From: Heloderma charlesbogerti
Lineage: Eukaryota; Chordata; Lepidosauria; Squamata; Helodermatidae
Assembly: GCA_026122225.1 (NCBI GenBank)
Contig: JANEZZ010000399.1
Coordinates: forward strand, 2,366,001 to 2,430,000
Length of the DNA: 64,000 nt
Direction of reading: 5' to 3'
Positions 1 through 12,300 of this stretch are shown piece after piece. Both the position numbers and the translations under genes were made by a program. The notes beneath the pieces are model-generated. The model was given only the letters and a program-made list of their open reading frames with translations. It was not told where the DNA came from and ran no database searches. How positions within the stretch are numbered: position 1 is the first letter of the stretch; each line of letters opens with the position of its first letter.

Positions 1-301
1 AATAAATGTAAGGTGACAATTCCTAAATGCGACCAATTTGAGTATGTCAGAATTACAAAAATCATTTATGCTAAACACATTATTCCCAAAACCTGCTGAA
101 GGTTTGCACACCCAACCTTCACTGATTTACAGCAATATCCATGAAGAAATAAATAACTGGTTTTGCTGTTGATTTTGATTCTGTTTTTCTGCTCCTCTGT
201 TTATGGTATTGTTTAATGAAGTCCCTTTTCAGGATTAACAGGAGTTTAAAATGTGTTACTCAGGATTGGTTTTCTAAGATCCAAAAAAATCTGAATCTTA
301 C

Positions 302-386
302 CTTGGAATTAATTACACTTTTTGTAAATCTAGTTCTCAAGATTTCAGCATTGTGATTCATTTCCCATATACATGAAAATGCAAGC
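302..386 (-). CDS. DIS3: DIS3 exon 13 (residues 570-598)
   Basis: Encodes [20 protein letters not shown] through SVINSK. Acceptor TTCCTAG, donor GTAAGA. The next expected exon (starting near ASLTYAEA in human) is not present in positions 1-301. Confidence 0.93.
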
Positions 387-3300
387 CTAGGAAAGGGGAA
401 GAAAGTTACTCAAGTTTACTTGCAGTCAGATCCAAGACACTCCTACTGATGCTAAACCCTCCACACTGGCAATTTCCATCAAACCCTCCTCACGGCTACT
501 TGCCCTCGCACCAGATGGCATCCTGTTTCAGGGGATGCCCAACCATCAGAAGAAGGTATTTGGTGAGTGCAGGTAGAGGGAAGGCAGAGGTGGGAAAGGC
601 CTCATTGCATGAATAGAGCTGCTCTCCATTCACAGAAGAGAAGTTAGAATCTAAGGTAATGTTTTGAATATCTAAAAATGTGTATCCACACATTTACCTG
701 TCAACATTGGATCTCAATGAACATAAGTTGGAACTAAGCAGTTCTGGAACCATATCGATTCTCTGCAAGAAGCACACAAGTTGACCTCAACTGTATTTTT
801 CATATATACTCTTGATAGCATACATTTATGGAAATATACTCAATTTGTTGAAGAATATGTTCTTCACCTAAGGCTACCTTTCTCCTGTTACAACTCCTAA
901 TCCTATAGCAATCTCTGGGCAATGACGTTTCTGGGTTTTGACTTAAATGACAACTAAAATCTAGTCTTGTGGTTACTTCCCCATAACTAGAACATACCCA
1001 CAATGGCTCTTCAAGTTTCGGATAAGGGTCTGTCTCAGCCGTACCTGGCCTGAACTTGGGACCTTCAACATCTGAGCTAAAGCATTTCCAGGAAACTTCT
1101 AAGAGGAAAGCATGACACTCATAAGAACAGAAGAAGAGCCCTGCTGGATCAGACCAAGAGTCCATCTAGTCCAGCATTTTGTTCACACAATGGCCAACCA
1201 GACGCTCACAGGAAACCCGCAAGCAGAACATGAGTGCAACAGCATCCTCTGACCCATTAATCACAAAAGCATGGCCCAAATATCTATAGCTTTAGTTCTA
1301 CCTAGTTTAAGGCTGGAATGTATTTCATGTCTGGGAGAAACCAAGCGATAACCAAAATAAGAAGAAAATAACTAAGAAAAGTTACTTTTTCACAAAGATA
1401 CACAGTTGTGCCCCTTTTTGCAGATTCTTGGTCCAGAGCATTTCCTGGTCGAATGAAATGGCTGACATCTGCAATGTGTACACCAACCTAGGAAATAAAA
1501 TGGGTTATTCAGAATGTTCAGAAGTAGACATTTTACAGAACCTCTCCCTTCTTCCAACTTTACACATATCCTAATGCCATTTACAGCGCTATGTTTTGCG
1601 ATGGGCTAATAAATTTGTTGTATCTGCAACTGTGCAGTAGCTCATACCTCAGATGATGTCAAACTAACAGTGCAATCCTATGCATGTCTACTCAGCAGTA
1701 AATCCTTCAATGGAACTTCTAGGTAAGTCTGTATAGGACTGCAGCTCAAGTTTAAGTCCGGCCCTTGAAAATCAGATACTGAAACACTGCACATGCAAAA
1801 AATGGCTTTAAACTGAAAATACATACTATGTCAATGCAAAAGAACCTGTACTAATTTACACAAGCTTGCCTTCAACTGCACTGTGTGTATAACTGGCTGC
1901 AGAACTGCAAATGACATGTCTCATGGTCCACAGAACAGAATCTAGGCATATAGTCATCAATGATCTGGGCCCTAACAAATATATCCACATGAGAAGAAAC
2001 TGTTGTCTAATTGCTGGTTATAGGGTGATAGGTGTTTACCTCCCACCTTTGGTTCTTTCACTCTTCCTCTTTTGCATGCAGAAAGCAGAATGCACAAGAC
2101 TTCAATAAATAGCTAAAAATGCATGTCAGCCTCTCATTGACGTTTGAGGGAACTTACCTCCAGATTTCCATTTTCCAGGTCTCTACAGTGCAATGCATCA
2201 TCAATATCGGTACAGCCAGGAGGATCCACACTGCATACACACAAATGCCTTAAGTCCTCTCTAAATTTCATATCCTGAAATAGTTTGCCAACAAAATATT
2301 TTTTAAAGCTATTACAGAAATTCAGAGATGATCATACTGCTGATGGCCATACTAGGGGGTACTAAGCAGACACCTAGTACATGCTACTTTTACAGAAGAA
2401 GCAGGCTGAAAAACAACAACACTGATATCTTTTTGATCATCACAGGGAAATTGGCACTAAGTTTCTGGCTTGCTCTGGTCTATTCTAATTGAAGCTTGAG
2501 ATTCAAGTTTAAGGCAGTACAACAGAGTTGTACAAAGAAGGATCAGTGTTTGCAGGACGGCAGAGATAAGAAAAGAGTTTAAAATTTCTCAGCTTTATGG
2601 ACAGTGAATCAATTGTTACTATTCAACTTTCATTATTAATCTCTGTTCCTAATGTAGTACACATTTTATTGCAAAGCTATGGGAGATATAGGTGACACCA
2701 ATTTAGGGATGAGCAAAAGACAGATCTACAGGGAGACCTTGAGGTGATTTGCAGTATATCGGCAAGGATTTCTGACTCCCAATTGCTTAACAATAGTATT
2801 TACTTCCCACCTCCACCACCCTTTAATTATGCTGCTGAAATAGACACATATTTGGGTAATCCAGATGTGGATTCGTGTGCGGAAGGACTATGAGAGCTCT
2901 GTTCAGTTCTGGTATGCAACACAAATTCCTGAGATCAGAATTTTTTTAATTCTAAGAATATGTCTTTTGCACCAGTCTCCCGTTAGTGGATCACAGGTTC
3001 CTGATAAAAAACCCAAAGTAGATCGTACAAGCCTGAAGTCAGCCCATCCCATGCTAATTAATTCATTGTTTTGCTTGTAAATGGTGCTGTTACTTACCTG
3101 ATCAGTAATGCTCCAGGGCATTTGGGGCAGGAAGCTAAGAACAGCTTGGGAGAAAGGCTGGTGAGGGACATCATGTTCAAGCAACAGGACTTCAGTCTCA
3201 GTCTCCTTATCTCCAGCTGCTCCTAAGTTCTTTACAAAATGGCCCTACACCAATATACATCTTAATTAATATTATGAAACAAAGCTGTTTTGAAAAACCT

Positions 3301-6300
3301 GAATATAAAGCTATTTTAGGCTGCAACCCTATGTACACTTACTTGGGAGTAAGCCCCACTAAACTTAGTGCATTGGATCCAAACATAAGTCATTCCTAGA
3401 GAAGACCCACTGAAATCAATGGAACTTAAGTTAAACTTAGCTCATTTAAATTCCATTGATTTCAATGTATCTACTCTAAGCATGACTAAGTCAGATACAA
3501 CCAAGTGAAAATTCCTTCCAAGTAAACACACATGAGATAGGCCTGTTTGTTAAATTCGAACATGAGTACAACAGGAGACTTTGTGGTTCTGCATCAGGAT
3601 AGAAGCAGCTCAGGTTCCATGGCAGACTGGGTCACAATAGAGACAAATTAAGGGTAATTTTGGAGACAGGATGATAGGCTGTGGGAAATGGCACACTTTG
3701 CCCACTAGTACATGTTCCTAAAGTAGTTCATGCTAATTCCTTCTGTTTTCTTTTCTAACAGTTTGATCATTGAGTTGATTTGCTAATCTTCAGAAGCAAT
3801 TAAGTACAATGGAGAGAACAATCCTATGGTCCTTGGAAGAGTGTCCTAGGGAACATATCATTGTTCAAAGTCCTCCTCCCAAGGCTGTAGACAAAGCTAT
3901 GACCGATCCCTCTCCCCCACCACCACAAGAACCATGCTGGCAGCTTCACAAGGTTGCAAATGTGGCCTCGGAGGTGGGGAAAAGCCTGGGATACAAGAAA
4001 TCCTATAGCCTCTCCAGCCTCAGCCTAGCCCCCAGCAGCATGCCTTCTGCACACAGGCTCAAAGGCCCGTCTAGAGGAAAACATTGCAACAGCAAGATGG
4101 AGAGGCTCAGATCGCCTCCATCACTCCTCCCGTCCTGCTGACAACAGTGCGGAAGGGCACTGAATACTCAGAAGCCTCCATGATAGGAGGCTTCCTTCTA
4201 AGGGGTTTCAATTCAGACTTACATTAGGATATCTTGAAGTTCTAGGCCAGCCATCAATAGCAACAATAATTCTTTGTCCTTCAAGTGTTGAAGCCTGCCT
4301 TGTTTCTATTCGAATTCGAGGGATTCTCCGATCAGCTGGTGTAAATAAATGCCGCCTTGCCTGGAAGAGAGCAGGGACAACAGCTTTTATTAATATTCAG
4401 AATGCAACTGATGAAGAAAGTATTCAGCCACAGTTGTACTTACCTCTTTTATTTGTGATTTAGAAAGCATGCCACAAAAAGGTCTCCAGTTTCTTTTTAT
4501 AATGCCCACGACTCTGCCAGTTGGTCGCAGCATAGTCTTGCTCACAGAAGTTTTCAGCTAGGTTTTAAGAAAAATATATAACTGCCTTTAAACGCCTGGT
4601 TTGATGACCAGGTAACTCAACTTGTCACGCTTTAGTGGTAGAGCAGTCGTGTTCCAGATCACATGCTACATTATGACATCATTTCAACCAGTCTTTTGCA
4701 TAAGTTTCCCTTAAAACTGGAAAAAACAATATTACGATTCAATCCAGGACAAGACTGGCTATGTGTATTTCGTTCTATGCTAGCACAGGACTTGGTGTTG
4801 GTCGCAAATTACGTATCTTGAGAATTTCTGCTTCCAGTAGAAAAAGAAAGAAAATCAAAGCTGTCATATCTGGTGGCAGTGGCGGGATATCATACAGTGT
4901 TTCTCTCACATGTAAGTTTTAGATTAGAACGCCATTCATTGACTGCTACAGCATCTAACCAGAGCAAGCCCAGCAACACAGGACTCTATAGAACAAAACC
5001 CAAACTGTCAAGAAGGCACTTTTTTTCCATATTACGATATGGTCACTCCACTCACGTACTGGGCAACGGAATATGACTAGGAGCATCCCAAACCGTCTAC
5101 CAGTAAAACATACATCAGATCAATAATTTTAATAAGGAATGGAAAAAATAATGACGTGAGAGTCCTACAGAGAGGATTTCTTTTTTTAAATCCTCCTCTG
5201 GCTTCATCGTTTCCAGAAATTATTTTACATCTCTAGTCTTTTGATAAAAAAATCTTCTAATTATGTAGTTTTTAGAAACCGTTTGGGGGAATAGAGGCTG
5301 GGTAACAATATATAAACACCTTGTCTTAAATGTTTTATTCATCACTCTAGGAGCAAATATTTCATACTCCAAAGCTATTCTTAAAAAAATAACAACCAAA
5401 AACAGTCTTTGCAGGAAAAAAAACCCTCTCCCCACCCCCTCCCCAAATCTGCTTTTTTTCCTGGGCCTGCACATCTCTAGTTTTCAGCCTTTATAGCAGC
5501 AGACATAACTTGAAAATGCGTGGAATGTGGCCTGGTTGAATCTGAAAAGTGAAAAGAAGACTGAGTGAGATTTCCCGTCGTCAAGGCTTTGGTAGCTTGA
5601 GTTCATTTTGCCTCCCCAAGACTATCAGGTGAAGAAAATAAAATTCTGCACCAAACGAAACAAAGTCTGTGTGAAGAAACAACAATACTCTGCACCTGTA
5701 AGAATGTGGAAATGAAGAAAACTTCAACAGGCCTTCTTGGTTTGCCTCATTAAATCTGCCTCTACCAGTCCTAGGGAGGACCAAGGGAACAATGCAGTAC
5801 ACATATGCCCCATCCCTGGTCCTGGCAATTCTACCGAGACCCCATCTAGATTTAAAGGTTTCAACCAGCATTGTCTACACTTAAAGGGCTAGAAAGGTGC
5901 TTTTAAAGAAGCTGAAATTCTCAGGATGCTGAATGTTGCCCACTGCATAAAGTTCTGTGCTTTTTCTGAGGTTGCATGGAATGACAAGATATGCACACCC
6001 TCCTCTTAACCAACCATCAAATAGAATTAAGATGCACACATTGATAAATAGGCAGACTTCACTGCAAGAATGAAAAGGGTAAGTGCAGAAGAAGAGAGAA
6101 ACCTGGCATGTTCATTTCATACACTGTTTTCTCTCTCCTCTTCTTTTTCCACATCGTCTTCATTCCGACCCTCATCATCAAGCAGGACCACAGAGGATGG
6201 TGCAGCCCAAGCATCTTTCGACAGAAGTTCCACCGCTACGACATCTTCATGTACTGCACGGTTTAGGTTTTTAAGTCCTTGTATTATTACCTATTAGCAT

Positions 6301-9300
6301 GAAGTAAACAATCAGGTTTAAATGTTAATAAAGCCACATTATAAGCTCCAATAAAAGAGTAGAGAAATTCCTGGTTGTAAGCTAAATTAGCCATATGTTC
6401 CAGAAGTGATATCTCCAAACAGAGAGACTGGATGAATCCCAAAAGCAGTCTCAAGTGAAAGGACAAAATTTGCATTGACCTGTTGCTAATAGGGTAAAAT
6501 TGCAGGTTGCCCACCACAATAGTTGTATCATCTACCCTTCCACAGTAGCTCAGTACAAGCATAACCCTAATGGTGATTTGTTGCTTTAATCCTGGCTAAG
6601 ATCCCAAACATACAGGGAAACCATGGCTTAGCTCATTAAGCAAAGCTCAGCACCGATATGGCATGTGTAGGAAGATGCCAGCAAGACCTACTTATCACCT
6701 TGCAAGCAGTGTTGGGTACACAGCCTTCACAACATTCTTCTCAGTGCAGATGCAACACTTAGCTATAAATACAAACCATGGTTTCACATCCTGGTATACA
6801 GCCAAACATGACTTAAGAGATGGAATATTCAACGATGTTTAAGCCACGTTTAAGCTTCATGACTGCAGACTTATGTCCCTTTCATTAAACAGATTTGTAC
6901 GTCACACTCATCACTGAGAGATGAACGTGCTGAAAAGTCTACTTTCAACTAATAACTCTGAAGATGAGAAAACATCATGATATAAAACAAAACTAGAGTG
7001 GTTTAAGCATAGCTTTGTTCAGAAGAACCACACATGGATTTCCTGTCCTTTCCACTACAGTCCCTTGTGTTGCCACCATCCCCAGTCACTCTTGAGGGTC
7101 AGAATGGCAGTGATGGGGATGGAAATCAAACAAATCCTAACCTGACGTATACTCAGGACATGTGCTCCATGGATGTAGCTTGACAGCACAAACCTAAGGA
7201 AGCTTACTCTGAAATAGGCCACACTGACATCAGTGTGAATCATTCTCTAATAAACATTTTAAAAATTACTGCTGAAATGTACGAAATTCACTATATATTA
7301 TAAAAAAGAGAGGAGTATAACACACACTTCTGCCACTCCCACCACTCAATTGCCTGCCTTAATGTAAATGTGAAGAAATTCAGACAAAGGAATCCAAAAG
7401 CAAACAAAAAACTACACTTTTTCTCCAATAAATGGTTTCATATGCAACTGTGTATCAAACAAACCTCTCTCTCGTCCCCATCTCCATGAACCCAAACTGT
7501 AGCTTCAAGGTAATTATCTCTGTTAGCTCTGAAAGTTCCTTGAAGATAAAGGCCAGACTTAATGCCCTGCTGCAGTTTGCTGAGGGGAAGATGCTCTGAG
7601 AAAATGATCCTTCCACTTTCAATCTCTTTCTGTAAAAGCCATACACACAGAGACACACAACAGAGAACAGTTATTAGTGTAAGTTTCAACCCATCAAATG
7701 GCAATGCAGAATTCAAATCTCAATCTCTTAACAAGGGAGACTATGCTCAAGGGCACCAGTTTATACACAACTGTGCTTTCCATGCCTGCACTGTGCTTTC
7801 CTGGTACTATGGTAGTCTTCTGGTTTGCTTGAGTTTTGAAGCAGCCTTATGCCAACTATCCTCAGCTTGCAACCTTCCCACCCTCCCTTCTGCTCCTTGC
7901 CACATCAAGAGTGGCAGCAAAGGTAAACAGAGACCATTTCTAAGCAGCACAAAGAGTAATCAAATTTGCACATCCTGTTCTGAGTTTTCCCAATAATCTC
8001 AGTAAGAAAATATTCTGATAAGGTTTCGCAGCAAACCTTCTACAATAGGAAAGCTATACTATGAACCATTCATATTACAGAGACTTCTTACTCAGAGTTC
8101 TGAAACATACCCCATCATCATTTAAGCAAGCAAGTCGATCTACAAGTTCAGGATTGGCTATCAAGCTCTTTATATACTCTTCACCTACAAAAGGATACAA
8201 TAAAAACACACTTTTATGTATAACAATAATCATAAGCCAATTAATAATGATTTATATAACAATTCAATAGTAAAGTGTTTGTATTGATTTGCTACTGAGG
8301 CAGCAAAACTTCAGTTTGGACTATAAGACTTACACTGGGGTCCACAAATTATGCCTGGGCTTGGTAGCCAAGGATTATTTCTACTAGCTAGCAGGAGTAA
8401 AAGTGCCTCTAAGTACATGCAGAGTGCCTTTCCCTTTTCACCAAGTGCAACCTGTCCTGTCCCTCTCCACACAGAATTAAGGAGAAAGGCTTATAGGACA
8501 AAAAAAATTGCTCCCTCACAAGTGTTGGTGCACTGCTTTTTAGAAATTAAATACTCCTCCCACCTATATAGCAAGCATTCTATAACTAACTAGAGAACAC
8601 ACACCCCCTCTTCCAAAAACCCACTCCTTGTTTTGCAGAATTCCCATCTAGCAACACCTCCATTTGGGTCTCCACTCCCACTTTTACTCAGTCTTGGGAA
8701 GACAACACTGAGGATGTTTGGGGATGAGAGGGCAGCTAGGAGCACTCTGCTGCAGAAAGCACATGCACAAAGAATTCTGGTAAGGAAACTGAGAAGTCAG
8801 AACTACCAATGCGTAGGTTGCAAAAAGCTTCCAGCCCCTGCTGTGCCAGAGCACATTCTAGCAGAACTCTGTTTTTAGCAATCTTTCCTCTACAAGAAAT
8901 CTACTCCAGGTTTCCTACCAGAACATTTTAATACCAGCCTTCTTTCCCTACAGCAGCTCTATATGGATTTTTTTTATCCCTGCATGGGATCCAGCTGTAA
9001 GCCTTACAATTCAATCATCTGCCCCTCTGGCAGTCTTACTTGCAAGGATAAAACACATCCTTGCCCCAGACATGTTAGTAAGTGCTTTTGTTGAAGACTG
9101 GACTTACATGTATAAGCAGTTATTCCCTCTTCCACAGCTTTCTCTTTATTTTTTCTGTCATTTGTGAGCAAGATAACTTGAATCTTCTCTTCACTTTGTA
9201 GCTTCATCAGGTGCTCATTGTACCATTTTACTGCTACTCTGATGGCTCTGTCATTGCGGTCATTCGAATTTTCCCCTTGTTCTTGTTCTATATACGTTTC

Positions 9301-12300
9301 CCTGGAGTCAAAACACAAAACCAACAATCAGTTTACAAATTAAAAAGCAATACTCAATAGGTTAGAGAGAGGAGCTGCTTGATAGGGCGGCATGCTATTT
9401 CAGTGTAGCCAATCGCCTCCACCCCCGCCCAACTCTACTGAAGCTTCCAGGAAGACTTTCAGAATCGCCCCGTCCTCTGATCTCCAGTATTTTCAGCCCA
9501 TCTAGTGAGGAAGCTACGGAGTGGGAGGGAAGGAGGCTCAGGATAAGCCATATCCTGACCTCTCCAGCCTCCTCCCCTCCCCTTCCCCCAGACTCCCCCC
9601 TCTCCCTCTCTCCAAGGTTGAGTTTCTGATCCTGGAGGGGCAACCAGCATGGTTCTTTCCACATCAGCTGAAATAGGGAGGTGTCTGGGGTCAGACCTCT
9701 GACCCCCGCTTCCAAGGTTGGTGTCTCTGACCTTAGAGGGGGTTTACGAGCAATCCTATGGTCCCTGGGATGCTCACCCAGGGACCACAGGATCTCTCCC
9801 TAATGGTCTACAGACAAATACATCCAGCTAACTGCCGGAGTGAGGAAGAGGACATAGATCCTATATCATCTTGCAAAATGCAGCAAGAACCGCACCCTAC
9901 AGACCAGTTAGCTGAACCTGCAATCAGTGTTCTTCAAACTCCTGTCTCCATCTCTTTGCACTCTCTATGCTGTTCATGTGGACTGCCCGGCACATACACA
10001 TCCCTGTTCACACTGCAGTTGAAGACCCACCTCTTCTATCAGATTTTTTCCTCTCTGATAATTTCCTTTTCTGCTCCCTTTCTCATTGGGGTCACATTCC
10101 CCTTCACTACGTCCTGTCATTTACATTGTGAATATGCAGGGAGCACTGGTCTCTTTCTTAAAAAAAAAAAAAAGCAATGTATAAAGCTATTATTACTATG
10201 CATAAAGTGTACAGGCAGCATATAATGTGGATACTAGAGCCACATGCTTAACCATTCAAAGAACTTCAGTGGGGCCTCCCTCTTCTTGCACTGTGGAATT
10301 TTCAGTACCTTCTTCTAATGAAACTCTTAGTCAAATAAACATTCCTGCACCTTAAACAATACTCATATCACATAGGGAACTATTGGTATATGTTAACTGT
10401 ATCTGTTAGCAAACAAATGTTAAAAGAATGAAGTAGATTATTGGTAGTCATGCTTACTTATGGTGCTCATTAGTGAAAGAATAGAAATGCTTTTCAGGAT
10501 TAGCTATCACATCTCTTATTCGCTTGTATACTGGCACACTCCGCTTCCTTACTTCCTGCAAAACCGTCTGAAGAATGATCACATTTCTAATAACTGGATC
10601 TTCAAGTATATCAATCTGGAAAGAAAATATATAATGTGAGCAAATCCTCATAATATGTAACCACCAAAAGTTAAGATCAGATAGAGAGGCAGTGAAGTTT
10701 ATTGGATTCAAATTGCTGCTCTTAAGTCCTCCTGCTATTTGTACTTTTTAAACGTTTAAATCCAACCTGAGCTAAGTAAAAAGACTTTAAGGGTGCAATC
10801 CTAAGCATGCTGGCTGGGGCATGCTGAGAGTTGCATAGGATTGCGCCTTCAGTGGTTTATACATGCATAGGATTGCACCTTGAATGATTTATAAGTAAGA
10901 ACATTAGAACAGCGATGCTGGATCAGACCAAAACCCAACCAGATATTTTGGCCTGTAACATTCATCAGCACTAACCAGCATAGGTAATGGTGAAAGACGA
11001 TAGGAGTTGTAGGCCAAAACATCTGGAGGGCCACAAGTTTCCCACCCCAGGATACAAAGGAGGATAAAGCTATCAATGGCTACTAGTCATGATGGGAATA
11101 TATTACCTCCAGTATTAGCCACAGTATGTCTCTGAATACCACTTGCTGGGGAACATGTGCAGGATGATGTATTGTACTCATGTCCTACTTGTGGGCTTCC
11201 CACAGGCAGCTGGATGGCCACTGTGTGAACAGCATGCTGAGTTAGATAGGCCTTTGGTCTGATCCAGCATGGCTCTTCTTACGCAGTCAACAAGCAGGGC
11301 ATTAATGCAATAGCACCTCCTGCTCATGTCCCTTAGTAACTGGTATTCAGAAGCATGATGCCTCCCATACTGGAGGTAACAGCCATCACGACTAATAGCC
11401 ACTGACAGGATTCTTCTCCATGACTGTTTAAAGATCAAAATTGTAAAACACACACAACACAATGGCAGCTATACCTTAAAAGTCTGACTTCACACCTGGA
11501 AGATACACCAGTGTTTCGCCAACCTAAGAACAAGTTACTAGGGACCATCTCCCAAGAACATCTTCCTACATTTATTGTTATTGTTGCATTGTACTGAAAG
11601 CAGTACTAACTTGTTCTTCACCAAGAGAAGAAAGCAGAAGAGAATAAGACATTGAACACAGCATTTCTGGCAGAAATTACCATTTTGAAGATCCAGCAAG
11701 AAAGGATTCTTTTCTTCATAATATATGCTGGCACCAAAATACATGCCATGAATATATACTCTATTTACTGTAAGTTTATATTTTTTTATGACTGCGGCCA
11801 CTTGGGAAGGGGGTGGTATTATTTTGACTCACAAGGAGAATATTTATTTATTTTTATTGTAGAATTTTATTGTTTTAAACTGTTTTTATTGTATGTTGTA
11901 CATCGCCCAGAGTGGCTGGGTGACCAGCCAGATGGGCGATTAATAAATTTAATAATAAAAAAATAAATAAAATATAAACGTAAATAAGAAAGTTGCACAT
12001 ATTCACAAGAACATAAGAAGAACCATGCTGGATCACACCAAGGGTCCACCTAGTCCAGTATTCTGTTCACACAGTGGCCAACCAGCTGTCGACCAGGAAG
12101 CCACATGCAGGGCATGAGTGCAACAGTACTCTCCCACCCACGTTCCTAGCAACTGGTGTACACAGGCATACTGCCTCTGATACTGGAGGTAGCACATAAC
12201 CATCAGAACTAGTAGCCATTGATAGCCTCCAGAAATTTATGTAGCTTAGACAGCAATCCTACGGGGATCGACGGTCGCCTCCAAACTTGGGGGCGACAGC

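Noticed and set aside
4628..4668. tRNA-like TTAGTGGTAGAGCAGTCG near DIS3 exon 7
   Set aside because: It resembles a D-arm but the rest of a tRNA is missing. It is probably chance or an old SINE.
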